NCBI RefSeq assembly: GCF_007743815.1
Contig: NZ_CP036265.1
Location: 5,277,823 to 5,341,822 of the forward strand
DNA: 64,000 nucleotides
Direction: 5' to 3'
Source: Alienimonas californiensis
GTDB lineage: Bacteria > Planctomycetota > Planctomycetia > Planctomycetales > Planctomycetaceae
The position numbers and the translations under genes were made by a program. Under the pieces are notes generated by a model. That model was given only the letters and a program-made list of their open reading frames with translations. It made no database searches and was not told the origin of the DNA. Each line of letters begins with the position of its first letter. The first letter of the stretch is position 1. Positions 37,130-46,190 of the stretch are shown here, one piece after another.

Positions 37130-38155
37130 GTGCCTGCCGCGATCGTCGCCCGCTGCCCTGATTGTGCCAAGGGGCTCAAGCTGAAGCCGTCCGCCGCGGG
37201 CAAAACGGTGAAGTGCCCCGCCTGCGGGGCGGCGGTGCCCGTCCCGGCCGCGGCCGGCGACGGGGCCCCCCGGGCCGACGACTCGACGACGCGGCGGAAC
37301 CCGGCGAAGGCCAAGCGGAAACGCAGCGCCGAACCCGCCGCGGCGGCGACCGGCAGCGGCAACAGCGGGGAGATCTTCGCCGGGCTGGACCTCGGCGAGT
37401 TCGGCCACGAATCCGGCTCCCAACGTTCGCTCGCCAAGCAGGGCCTGCCCGGCCGCGTCCAGAAGGGCCCGCTGACCGACGAGACGGAGGTGATCAACAA
37501 CGCCCCCAAAAAGAAGGAGGAGCCGCCCACCCCCCTGCCCGTGGTACTGGGGATCGTCGGCGGCTCCCTCGCGGTGCTGGGGATCGCGGGGGCGGCGGTG
37601 CTGTTCCTGCTGCTCGGCTCCGGGCCGGTGGAACCGCCGGGCGAACTGGTCCGCTACACCCACCCGGAGCGCGGCAAGTTCGCCATCGACGTCCCGGACA
37701 ACTGGGCGACCGCGACCGAGGGCGGCGGCCAGGGCGGGCGACCGGCGTTCGCCACCTTCGAGGGCCCCGGCGGCGAGGTGCAGATTCGCCAGAGCCTCAG
37801 CGGCTCCGCGATCGGCGACATCGCCAGCGCCGGCGACACCCAACTCGCCCCCGGCGAGGAGCTGCCCGAAGAACTGACGGCCATCTACGGTCAGCACGAA
37901 GCCGTGAAGGGGCAGGTCGAGTCGAACTTCTCCAACTACTCCGAAACCGGCGGCAAGAACTTCGATTCCAAGGCCGGCGAGGCCCGCCGCAGCACGTTCA
38001 CCGCCTCGGGAGCGTTGGGCGGAGCGATCACCGGTTACCGGGGCACCTATCGGATCGGCAACGACACCTACACCGTGGTGATGCAGAGCTCCACCCGCGA
38101 CTTCGCCGTCATGGGGCCGGTCTACGAGAAGATGCTGGAGAGCGTCGGCCGCTGA
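37130..38155 (+). CDS. Zinc-ribbon/transmembrane protein with extracytoplasmic domain
   Basis: The 341-residue protein opens with a zinc ribbon (Cys9-x2-Cys12 ... Cys29-x2-Cys32). A basic Lys/Ala/Pro linker and a membrane helix near 139-165 (VVLGIVGGSLAVLGIAGAAVLFLLLG) follow. The C-terminal domain has YTHPERGKFAIDVPDNW, resembling the PsbP/DUF1795-type fold seen in stress and lipoprotein modules. GTG 37130 is preceded by GGAG at good distance. The frame is open upstream to 35606 with no coding character. The same ribbon plus membrane layout recurs at 52421. Confidence 0.78.
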   Translation: MPAAIVARCPDCAKGLKLKPSAAGKTVKCPACGAAVPVPAAAGDGAPRADDSTTRRNPAKAKRKRSAEPAAAATGSGNSGEIFAGLDLGEFGHESGSQRSLAKQGLPGRVQKGPLTDETEVINNAPKKKEEPPTPLPVVLGIVGGSLAVLGIAGAAVLFLLLGSGPVEPPGELVRYTHPERGKFAIDVPDNWATATEGGGQGGRPAFATFEGPGGEVQIRQSLSGSAIGDIASAGDTQLAPGEELPEELTAIYGQHEAVKGQVESNFSNYSETGGKNFDSKAGEARRSTFTASGALGGAITGYRGTYRIGNDTYTVVMQSSTRDFAVMGPVYEKMLESVGR

Positions 38156-38180
38156 CCCGCCGGAGAGTGAACCGTGAGCT

Positions 38181-38243
38181 CGAAGCGCAAGCTCCGGCCG
38201 TGCATTCCTACGCCGGACGACGCACGGCCGGAGCTTGCGTTCC
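38181..38243. repeat. Dispersed palindromic repeat, copy 2
   Basis: A perfect 18-bp arm pair (38186-38203 with 38222-38239, core GCAAGCTCCGGCCGTGC) extends with two mismatches to 38181-38244. It lies between the convergent zinc-ribbon protein and kinase genes and shares the AAGCTCCGG / CCGGAGCTT core with copies 1 and 4. Confidence 0.85.
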
Positions 38244-38281
38244 GGTCTGGTATCAGACGGAGAACCCCGCCGCAGCGCTCT

Positions 38282-40249
38282 CTAGAACACCCACACGGCC
38301 GCGGCGGTGCCGGCCGCGGCGAGGGCGGTCGCGGCGGCGAGCAGCCAGGGGCCGAGCGGTTTGCGGACCGGCCCCAGACGCAGGGCGTACCGCCGCGAGC
38401 CGAGGGTCAGCACGTCGCCGTGGCCCAGTTCCCCGCGGGCGCCGCCGTGCAGAGGGGCGTCGTTAATCGCAACGCCGCCGCCGAGGTCGACGACGCTCCA
38501 GCCGCGGCCGTTCCAACGGAACTCGCAGTGCACCGGGGCGGCGCCCGGATCGGTCAGCCGCACGTCGCAGTCGGCGGAGCGACCGAGCGTCAGCCGGCCG
38601 CCGCGGACAGGGATCTGGGGGAGGAACCAGCTGGCCAGCCCGGCGGGCGTCAGCCGGGTGGGCGGGGAGATCGCGGGCAGTTCCAGGCTGCTCGGCGTCG
38701 GCTCCGCCGCCATCGGCGGGGCCTTCGGAGACCAGTCATCGACGACGCTGGAGTCCGGGGCGACGTCGGATCCGGCGCCGGCGTCGGACTCCCGCCGTCG
38801 GCCGACGTGCGACAGGCGGGAGAAGGAGTCCCGCACCTGCGAGCCCTGCTCCGCCCCGAGGATCTGCGAGGCGAGGTCCGCGGCGCTGCGGCCCGTCCCG
38901 AGCGGGGCGGCGGTGAGGATCGACGAGGAATCGTCACGGCGTCCGGCGTCCGGCCGGGCGGTGTCGAGGTCGGCGGTGGTGCCGGTTTCGCGGTCGGACT
39001 CCGACGGCGCCTGCGGCGGGGCCGAGTCCGGCAGAACGTCCGGCTTCTTCGTGCGGGCGGCCTTTTGGGCCGCCTCTTTCCGCCGCCGCTCCAACTTCAT
39101 CGCCGCGGCCCGGGCGCGGGAGTTCAGAATCGCCTCGAAGTCGAAGGCCACCGGCTTGCGGCGGCAATACGGCTCCAGCGCCGCGGCGACTTCCGCGGCG
39201 TCGGCGGGGCGCTCGTCCGGCTCTTTCGCCATCAGGCGGGCCACCAGCGCCGCGACTTCCGCCGGGGTGTCCGGCGCCTTGCGACGCACGTCCGGCACGG
39301 GGTGGCGACGGTGGGCCCGAAGCACGTCCCGCCCGGTGCGGGCCGGGTACGGCACGCGGGCCGTCAGCAGCGAATACAGCGTGCAGCCGAGCGAATACAG
39401 GTCGGCCCGCGGGTCGATCTCCGTGCTGTTGCGGCTCTGCTCCGGCGCCATGTAGTCGGCGGAGCCGACGCAGTCGTGGCCGAAGATCATCTGCAAACTG
39501 AACTCCGCCGCCGCCTGGTCCGTCAGCAGGGCCAGGCCGAAGTCCGCCACCTTCACCGTGCCGTCCGCGGCGACCAGCAGGTTCGCCGGCTTCACGTCCC
39601 GGTGAATCAGGTACGCTTCGTGACAGGCGGCCAGCCCCAGCGCCGCCTGACGGGCGATGTCGCAGGCGGCGCCGCTTCTGACCGGCCCGCCCCGGATCAA
39701 CAACTCCTCGGCACTGACCGCCTCGACGTACTCCATCACCAGCAGGTGATCGCCGGGGCCGTTGTCCGCCTTGCAGAACCGCAGGGACCGCACGACGTTA
39801 GGATGGTCCACCCGCCCCGCGGCGACGCCCTCGTATCTCAGCCGGGCGATCATGCCGGCGTCGTCGCGGAGGCCCTCGGCGAGCACCTTGAGGGCGACCT
39901 TCCGCCCCGCCGTCGGACCGTCGCCCTCGTCCCGGGCGACGTAAACATTGCCCATCCCGCCGGCCCCCAGCACCGCCAACAGCCGGTAGCGGTCGAGGAA
40001 GAACCCGCGGTAGCGCCCGGCCCGCAACCGGTCGGCCTGATAGCGGGTCAGCAGCCCCTCGCGGACCAACTCGGACGCCGCCGCCTCCGGGCTCCAGCCG
40101 CCCAGGCTCTGCGTCAACTCGGCGACGCGAGCCTCGGGGAGCAGGTCGCTCTTGCCAAGCGTCTCCAGCAACCCGCCGGCGTCGCCGGCCCGGGCGATCG
40201 AGTCCTTCCGCGCAGCGGGGACGTCGGCGGTGGATCGGGAGCGGGGCAC
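38282..40249 (-). CDS. Ser/Thr protein kinase with C-terminal FHA domain and membrane anchor
   Basis: The protein of about 655 residues shows an N-terminal segment LLTRYQADRL typical of planctomycete kinases. The kinase domain follows with glycine loop GAGGMG (95-100), Lys121, HRDVKPANLL (216-225), DFG (236-238) and APE (268-270). A Lys/Glu-rich linker precedes an FHA domain (about 560-630, LTLGRSADCDVRLTD) that would bind phosphothreonine, and a single C-terminal helix (GPWLLAAATALAAAGTAAAVWVF) anchors it as a tail-anchored protein. All catalytic residues are present. GTG 40249 is chosen. GTG 40324 is an in-frame alternative. Confidence 0.88.
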   Translation of the reverse strand: MPRSRSTADVPAARKDSIARAGDAGGLLETLGKSDLLPEARVAELTQSLGGWSPEAAASELVREGLLTRYQADRLRAGRYRGFFLDRYRLLAVLGAGGMGNVYVARDEGDGPTAGRKVALKVLAEGLRDDAGMIARLRYEGVAAGRVDHPNVVRSLRFCKADNGPGDHLLVMEYVEAVSAEELLIRGGPVRSGAACDIARQAALGLAACHEAYLIHRDVKPANLLVAADGTVKVADFGLALLTDQAAAEFSLQMIFGHDCVGSADYMAPEQSRNSTEIDPRADLYSLGCTLYSLLTARVPYPARTGRDVLRAHRRHPVPDVRRKAPDTPAEVAALVARLMAKEPDERPADAAEVAAALEPYCRRKPVAFDFEAILNSRARAAAMKLERRRKEAAQKAARTKKPDVLPDSAPPQAPSESDRETGTTADLDTARPDAGRRDDSSSILTAAPLGTGRSAADLASQILGAEQGSQVRDSFSRLSHVGRRRESDAGAGSDVAPDSSVVDDWSPKAPPMAAEPTPSSLELPAISPPTRLTPAGLASWFLPQIPVRGGRLTLGRSADCDVRLTDPGAAPVHCEFRWNGRGWSVVDLGGGVAINDAPLHGGARGELGHGDVLTLGSRRYALRLGPVRKPLGPWLLAAATALAAAGTAAAVWVF

Positions 40250-40407
40250 GGGCAGAACGCGGTCGCGGGAAATGCGTCCGGAAACAGCTTTGAAGTGTGG
40301 CGAGCGCCGGACATAAAGTATCACCCCGCCCCCGGTCCGGGGAAGCACGTCGTGTGCCCGGCCCCGTTTTTCATTGACCGGGAGCCGAACCGTCCGGTCC
40401 CGCGGGC

Positions 40408-41829
40408 TCAAGCTCCGGGATCGCCCGATTCCAGCATCCGGCCCAACTCGGTCGACCGGTTCCGCAGCCGATCCAGTTCGTCCGCGAAGGCTGGATCGGT
40501 CGCCAGATTCTTCAATTGCAACGGGTCGGCGGAGAGGTCGTGCAGGAACTCGAAGGGGGGCGACTGCTCGTAATAGTTGGCGTAGACCCATCGCTCGCCT
40601 CGCACGCCCTGCCACTTAGGAATGCGGGGGTGGTTCATCCGGTGCTCCGCGAGAAAGTCCGTCCGCCAGTCCGCCGGCGTCTCGCCCTTCAGGATCGGCA
40701 CGAGCGACCGGCCCTGATAGTGCTCCGGCACCGATTGGCCGCAGGCGTCCAGCATCGTCGCCGGCAGATCGACGTTCAGAGCGATCGCGGCGACGTCCCG
40801 GCCGGCCTCCTGCTCTGACCCCGCAATGCCCGGGGCGGCGGCGACCCCCGGCCCGGCGACGACCAGCGGCACCCGCAGGCTCTCCTCGAAGTGCGACCAC
40901 TTCCCGGCCAATCCGCGGGAACCCATGTAGTAGCCGTTGTCGCCGGTGACGATCACCAGTGTTTTCTCCAGGCGCCCGGCCTGCTGCAGCGCCGCGATCG
41001 CCCGGCCGACGTTGCGGTCCGCAGCGCTCAGCAGGCGATAGTAGTCACGGGTGTTGCGCTCTCGCTGAAAGTTGGAGTGCCAGCGCCACTGCCAGCGGTC
41101 GCGGTTCATGCTCTCCTGCAGGAACGTCGGCAGGGCGTCGAACGCCTTCGGCGGGGCCGGGCCGATCGAGGGGAGTTTTTCGTCCCGGTACAACTCGGCT
41201 TCGGTCTCCGGGTAGGGGTAGTGATCGCGCAGGTCGCTGTCTTCGGCGTGGCCGGCGTTGAAGGAGAGCGACAGGCAGAACGGCTGATCCGCCGGGGTCG
41301 AGGCGACGAACCGCTCCGCGGCGTCGCCGATCAGGTCCGCGGTGTGCCGCAGCGTGCCGTCCGGCTGTCTGCGGAAGTAGGGGGAGCGGTCGATCGGCGT
41401 GTAAACGTCGAACATCTCCGCCTGGGATCCCCGCGGCACGCCCACGCCGAACTTCCCGGCGAAGCCCGTGCGGTAGCCGGCCCGCTTCAGGACGGCCGGG
41501 TAGCTGTCCCGAATCAGTTCCTCCCGCAACGGCGGCTTGCCGAAGGTGTAGCCGTGGGAGAGTTCGTAGTGCCCGCTGAAGATCGTCGCCCGGCTGGCGG
41601 CGCAGATGCTGGTCGTGACGAAGGCGTTTTCGAACCGCACCCCGCGGGCGGCGAGGGCGTCGATGTGCGGCGTCTTCAACACCGGATGTCCGGCGCAGCC
41701 GAGGTGGTCGTGCCGGTGATCGTCCGTGAGGACGAACAGCACGCTGACCGGCGGCGAGCCGGCATTGCCCCCCTGCCCCCCCGCGTCGGGGGCGGCGGCG
41801 AGTAGGGCAGTCAGCAGGAGGGCTGTCAC
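40408..41829 (-). CDS. Exported sulfatase
   Basis: The 473-residue protein has a signal peptide (TALLLTALLAAAPDAGG), then the sulfatase N-terminal core SVLFVLTDDHRHDHLGC and the formylglycine site CAASR (Cys-x-x-Ser-Arg; Ala replaces the usual Pro). Downstream are metal-site segments such as VTGDNGYYMG and KWSHFEESLRVPLVV. It should hydrolyse sulfate esters after Cys is converted to formylglycine by a separate enzyme not in the window. GTG 41829 overlaps the stop of the dehydrogenase gene by 4 nt. Last gene of the SGNH / dehydrogenase / sulfatase operon. Confidence 0.9.
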   Translation of the reverse strand: MTALLLTALLAAAPDAGGQGGNAGSPPVSVLFVLTDDHRHDHLGCAGHPVLKTPHIDALAARGVRFENAFVTTSICAASRATIFSGHYELSHGYTFGKPPLREELIRDSYPAVLKRAGYRTGFAGKFGVGVPRGSQAEMFDVYTPIDRSPYFRRQPDGTLRHTADLIGDAAERFVASTPADQPFCLSLSFNAGHAEDSDLRDHYPYPETEAELYRDEKLPSIGPAPPKAFDALPTFLQESMNRDRWQWRWHSNFQRERNTRDYYRLLSAADRNVGRAIAALQQAGRLEKTLVIVTGDNGYYMGSRGLAGKWSHFEESLRVPLVVAGPGVAAAPGIAGSEQEAGRDVAAIALNVDLPATMLDACGQSVPEHYQGRSLVPILKGETPADWRTDFLAEHRMNHPRIPKWQGVRGERWVYANYYEQSPPFEFLHDLSADPLQLKNLATDPAFADELDRLRNRSTELGRMLESGDPGA

Positions 41830-44800
41830 GGGGCGTCGCCGGGGTTCGGGGAAGCGTTGGTTGAAGAGGGCCCGGCCGCCGCGGCGGGGGCGTCGTCCAG
41901 GTCGATGCGGAGGGCGTCCGCGGTGCGTTCGTCGGGATTCACCGCCAGGGTGACCCACCGGCCCTCCGCCGGGTCCAGGGTGATCGCGGCGCCCTCCACG
42001 TCCTCCTCGGCCAGGCGGCCGAGGTCGTAGCGGATCGCGGCGCCGGCGCCGGAGTACTGCCAGAGCGTCACGCCGGAGGCGTCCGCCTCCCCCGCCCCGT
42101 TCAGCACCCGCAGGGTGACCTGGCCGGTCGCGTCCTCCGGCAGGGGGAACCGCAGCAGGGCGACTTTCAGGCCGCCGAAGAAGTTCGCGGTCGGCAAATC
42201 CGCCGTCGGCAGGGCGCCGGAGACCTCGGAGAACCGGGTTTCCCACGGGTATTCGGACGGCCGCTCCGCCGCGTCGCCGAGGCCGTTGGCCCGCAGGCTC
42301 TGGCTGATCGCTCCCCAAATTTCGGGGGAGTTCACCACCTGCCAAGTCCGCACGCGGCGGCCGGGGGCGACGCGATAGTCGCCGCTCTTGCCGAGCGCCC
42401 CGAGGAACGCCACCAGATCCGCCAATTCGTCCGGCCGCAGGGAGGCGACGAGGTCCTCCGGCATCAGCGAGACCGGGGAGACCTCTGCGTCCAGCACGGA
42501 CGCGGTCGGCACGACGACCAGCTTTCCGTCCGCGTCCCGCAGGGTGTAGGCCTCGTCCGTCTGGGAGACGAGCACGCCGTTGAGCACGACGCCGTCGTCC
42601 CGCAGCACGGTGAGGGTGGCGTAGCCCTCCTTGATCTTCGCCGACGGCTTGAGCAGCGATTCGAGCAGGTAATCCAGCTGGGCGCTGCCGCCGATGCTGG
42701 TCAGGTCCGGCCCGACCAGCCCGCCGGCGCCGCCGATCGCGTGGCAGTCCAGGCACTTCAGCTTCGCCTGCCGATAGACCGCTTCGCCGCGGGCCGGGTC
42801 GCCCTGGGTCCGGGCGCGTTCGACCAAGGCGGCGAACTGCTCCGGCGTGAGGTCCTTGACCGGCTCGATCCCGCCGGCAGACCGCAGCGCGGCTTCCAAC
42901 CCCGCCACGCGGCCGCCGCGGCCGGTGAGGGTCCGCAGGGCGTCGGCGGCGACGGTCTCCGGCAGCGATTGGTCCTTCAAAGCGGCGGCGAGAGCCTTCG
43001 TACCGGCGTCGGTCGCGGCGAAGGCGGCGACCAGATCGGCTCCGCTCCCGCCGGCTTTCAAACGTTCGACCGCCAGCGGGGCCGCCGCGTTCGCGTCCAC
43101 CTTCGCCAAGGCGACGAGGGCGCTGGCAGCGCCCGGGCCGGACGCGGCGGCGATCCGCTTCAACTCCGCCCGCCCCTCCTTGCCGAGGTTCGCCAGGGCC
43201 TCCGCGGCGGAGAACCGCACCTGTCGCGGGAGTTCGACCGTCTCGGCGACGCCGGCCAGATCGCTCACCGCCCCGGTTGCCTTCCACAGGCCCAGCAGTT
43301 CCGCGGCGGCGATGCGGACGGCGTCGTTTTCGTCCGCCAGCAGCCCCCGCACAAGGCGGCCCTCATCCTCCGGCACGATCTTGCGGCGGGCGGCGGCGGC
43401 CAGGGCGGCGAGCGTCGCCGGCTTCGGGGCCTGCGGGTCGTCCAGCAGTTTGGCGGCCCGTTCGACCGCGGCGGCGTCGCCGAAGCGGCCGATCAGGGCC
43501 AGCACCTCGCCCCGCTGGGCGTCGTTGAGCGAACCGGCGTCCCACAACGCCAGCGCCGGCGGGAGGGCGGCCGGGTCGGCGGCGGCGGCGAGGGCGAACA
43601 GCAGCCGGTCCGGCGAGCCGAAGTAGTCCGGGTCCTCCGCCACCTTCGGCAGCCATTCGCTCGCCAGTTCCCGAGCGGTGAGCCGCAGGGCGTAGGAGAG
43701 GTTCTCGTCCAGCGGGTGATCGACGGCGACGAAGGCGTCCCGGGCGGCCTCCGCCGAGCCGAGCCGGCGGAGCATGTTCACCGCCTCGAGCCGCACACGG
43801 GGGTGCGGGTCGGCGGCGAGGGCGGCGAGGCGGGCTCGCTGGTCGTCTCCCCGCTCGACCGCGAAGCCCAGGACGCGGGTCGCCGCAGCCCGGAGGCGGT
43901 CATCGTCGTCGGCGAGCGCCGCTTCCCGCAGCCCCGGCATGTCGAGCCGCAAAGCCTGTGCGAGCCACAACGCCTCCAACCGAGCCCGGCCGTCGTCCGC
44001 CGGCCGATCCCCCACCCAGGCGAGCAGGTCGGGCCAGACCGCGTCCGCCCCGCGGGCGATCAGCAGCCGGCGGGCCATGTCCCGCACCCAGCGGCGGGGG
44101 GAGGCGAGTTCGTCCAGCAGTTCAGGCGTCGACAGGTCGACCAGCCGCGGCCCTGCGGGGCCGGCGGCGTGATCCATTCCCTTCGGTGCCATCCGCCAGA
44201 TGCGGCCGTGGATTTTGTCGCGGCGGGGGTCGCGGAAGTCGACCTCGCCGTGCTGGATGATCGGGTTGTACCAGTCGGCGACGTACACGGCGCCGTCCGG
44301 GCCGACGTGGGCGTCGATCGGACGGAAGGCGACGTGATCGCTGCCGAGCAGGTCCGCGGTCTGCCGGGCGACGTAGCCGCTGCCGGTCGGGGCGTCGTTT
44401 ACCTCGAAGGCGTTGACCCGATGGCCGCGGAAGTCGCAGGTGACGAACCGGCCGCGCCACTGTTCGGGGATTGCCGGGTCGTCGAGGATCGCCAGCCCGC
44501 AGTGCTTCGGCTGGCCGGGGGACAGGCCGTGCAGGATGTCGTCCGTGCCCACCGCCGTCGGGAATGCGGAGCCCGGGAAGACGGGGGTGATCCCCTCGCC
44601 GTTCGCCCCGTCGGTGGCGAATTCCTGCCCCCACTGGTCAAAGCGGTGCCCCCAGGGGTTGATGAAGCCTCGCGCCCAGACTTCGAGCTTGCCCACGTCC
44701 GGCTCGTACCGCCAGATGCCGCCGCCGTCGAGCCGCTCCAAGCCCAGCGGGGTCTCAATCTGGGAGTGAATGTAGATCGACTGGTTGAAGTAGATCTCCC

Positions 44801-45359
44801 CCGCCGGCCCGGCCCGCAGGGTGTGCAATATGTGGTGGGTGTCCTCCGTCCCGAAGCCGTCCAGCACGACGGTCCATTCGCCGGGGACGTGGCGGTCGGC
44901 CCGGCCGTCGCCGTTTTCGTCCCGCAGATAGAGCAGTTCGGTGCTGTTGGCGACGTAGGCCCCCTGCCCGTCCGCGTCCGGCAGCACGCCGGTGGGGATC
45001 AGCAGGCCGTCGGCGAAGACGGTCGTTTCGTCGGCGGTCCCGTCGCCGTCGGTGTCATCGAGGATGACGATCTGGTCGTTCGCGACCTCCCCCGGCTCCA
45101 ACTGCGGATAGACCCGGCTGGTGGCGACCCACAGGCGGCCGCGGGCGTCCCAGTTGGTTTGAATCGGTTTGGCGATGTCCGGATCGGCGGCGAACAGCGT
45201 CACCTCCCAGCCGTCGGCGGGGGCGAACGCGGCCCGCTCGGCGACGGGGTCCGGCGCCGGAATGTCCGTCAGATCCCGCTGGGCGAAGGCCGGCGAGGCG
45301 TGAAGAGCGAGGAGAGAGGAGGCGAGAAGGGCGAGCGGAACGGGGCGGGCGAACGTCAT
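41826..45359 (-). CDS. PVC-type heme-binding membrane-bound dehydrogenase with HEAT repeats and cytochrome c domain
   Basis: The 1177-residue exported protein has a signal peptide (LALLASSLLALHASPAFA). A six-bladed propeller-type dehydrogenase domain (about 45-400) contains NWDARGRLWVATSR and HVGPDGAVYVADWYNP. HEAT repeats (about 410-830) follow, then a cytochrome c segment with CLDCH (Cys869, Cys872, His873) and GLVGPDLTSIGG, and a beta-sandwich at the end. Such proteins are abundant in Planctomycetes and Verrucomicrobia and are thought to oxidise sugars or lactones and pass electrons to heme. Both overlaps with neighbours (ATGA at 45356, GTGA at 41826) tie it to the SGNH and sulfatase genes. 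Confidence 0.9.
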   Translation of the reverse strand: MTFARPVPLALLASSLLALHASPAFAQRDLTDIPAPDPVAERAAFAPADGWEVTLFAADPDIAKPIQTNWDARGRLWVATSRVYPQLEPGEVANDQIVILDDTDGDGTADETTVFADGLLIPTGVLPDADGQGAYVANSTELLYLRDENGDGRADRHVPGEWTVVLDGFGTEDTHHILHTLRAGPAGEIYFNQSIYIHSQIETPLGLERLDGGGIWRYEPDVGKLEVWARGFINPWGHRFDQWGQEFATDGANGEGITPVFPGSAFPTAVGTDDILHGLSPGQPKHCGLAILDDPAIPEQWRGRFVTCDFRGHRVNAFEVNDAPTGSGYVARQTADLLGSDHVAFRPIDAHVGPDGAVYVADWYNPIIQHGEVDFRDPRRDKIHGRIWRMAPKGMDHAAGPAGPRLVDLSTPELLDELASPRRWVRDMARRLLIARGADAVWPDLLAWVGDRPADDGRARLEALWLAQALRLDMPGLREAALADDDDRLRAAATRVLGFAVERGDDQRARLAALAADPHPRVRLEAVNMLRRLGSAEAARDAFVAVDHPLDENLSYALRLTARELASEWLPKVAEDPDYFGSPDRLLFALAAAADPAALPPALALWDAGSLNDAQRGEVLALIGRFGDAAAVERAAKLLDDPQAPKPATLAALAAAARRKIVPEDEGRLVRGLLADENDAVRIAAAELLGLWKATGAVSDLAGVAETVELPRQVRFSAAEALANLGKEGRAELKRIAAASGPGAASALVALAKVDANAAAPLAVERLKAGGSGADLVAAFAATDAGTKALAAALKDQSLPETVAADALRTLTGRGGRVAGLEAALRSAGGIEPVKDLTPEQFAALVERARTQGDPARGEAVYRQAKLKCLDCHAIGGAGGLVGPDLTSIGGSAQLDYLLESLLKPSAKIKEGYATLTVLRDDGVVLNGVLVSQTDEAYTLRDADGKLVVVPTASVLDAEVSPVSLMPEDLVASLRPDELADLVAFLGALGKSGDYRVAPGRRVRTWQVVNSPEIWGAISQSLRANGLGDAAERPSEYPWETRFSEVSGALPTADLPTANFFGGLKVALLRFPLPEDATGQVTLRVLNGAGEADASGVTLWQYSGAGAAIRYDLGRLAEEDVEGAAITLDPAEGRWVTLAVNPDERTADALRIDLDDAPAAAAGPSSTNASPNPGDAP

Positions 45360-46111
45360 TCGGTCTCTGCTTTCACGATCTCTTGACGAAGGGCCTGAAT
45401 CTCCGCGTCCTTCGCGGCGACCAGCGGCTCGAACTGTTCAATTTCCACGGCGTTGTTGCCCTGCTCGTGGGCGCGGAAGCCGCGGAGGTAGGTCTCGTTT
45501 TGCGGGCGGTGACGTTGGAAGAACAGGTCGTTCTTCTCGCGGATGAGGCTTTCGATCGGGGCGGCGGCGACCCGCTGCGACCGCAGCGGCTTCGCGACGG
45601 CTTCTTCCGTGAGGACCCGCAGCCCGCGGCGTCCGGCGATCGACCGGACCGCGGCCGCGTACGGTTCGGCGTCGGCCGGAGACACGAGGACGACCCGGTC
45701 GGTCCGCTTGATCAATTCGTCCAGCAGCGACTCCATATTCTGCTCGAAGTCGTCCACGCTCATCCCGCCGGGTAGCGACTCGGCCTGCCCGTAGGCGACG
45801 AAGATCACCGTCGGCTCGACCAGATCAACGTGCTCCAACAGGTGTTCCCGCCCCTCCTTCGCCGTCTTGAAGAAGCGACGGGCGGACTGGTCGGCCATAT
45901 CGCCGGCCCAGCCGAGGTGCCGGAAGGTCACGTCGGCCGGACCGTTCATCGTCCGTTCCGCTTCGAACCGACCGCTGCGGCGTTCCGCCTCCCAGAGGCT
46001 CCCGCCGACGAAGGCGACGCGGTCGCCGGGCTTGAGCAGCGGTTCGGGGACCGCATCGTCCGCGAAACCGCAGGCGAGCGCCGTGCAGGCCAGGGCAAGC
46101 GTGATGGGCAC
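45356..46111 (-). CDS. Exported SGNH/GDSL-like hydrolase
   Basis: The 251-residue protein has a short signal peptide (ITLALACTALACGFA). The SGNH block-I like segment GDRVAFVGGSLWEAE has Gly-Gly-Ser where GDS is usual, a block-II Gly in LGWAGD and block-III like FVAYGQAES with Gln for the usual Asn. No clear block-V Asp-x-x-His is seen. The residues around 175-220 are charged and helical. It may therefore be a binding variant rather than an active esterase. It is first in the operon and its stop overlaps the dehydrogenase start by 4 nt. Confidence 0.75.
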   Translation of the reverse strand: MPITLALACTALACGFADDAVPEPLLKPGDRVAFVGGSLWEAERRSGRFEAERTMNGPADVTFRHLGWAGDMADQSARRFFKTAKEGREHLLEHVDLVEPTVIFVAYGQAESLPGGMSVDDFEQNMESLLDELIKRTDRVVLVSPADAEPYAAAVRSIAGRRGLRVLTEEAVAKPLRSQRVAAAPIESLIREKNDLFFQRHRPQNETYLRGFRAHEQGNNAVEIEQFEPLVAAKDAEIQALRQEIVKAETE

Positions 46112-46190
46112 AGGGGATTCCCTCTCGGGTGGCGGGGGTCGCGGCGGGGCGGCATCCTACGGATGAACCGCCCCCGATGGGAACGAGCCC
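46112..46190. promoter_or_regulatory. Divergent promoter region between SGNH operon and sulfatase gene
   Basis: 79 nt separate two divergent starts (ATG 46111 and GTG 46191). Both transcription units, which encode the two sulfatases of the window, must be controlled from this stretch. I could not place convincing -35/-10 pairs in it. Confidence 0.45.

Noticed and set aside
41830-43287. Large extension of the sulfatase frame to 43287
   Set aside because: It overlaps the well-supported dehydrogenase gene in another frame and lacks motifs. The GTGA overlap gives a natural start at 41829.
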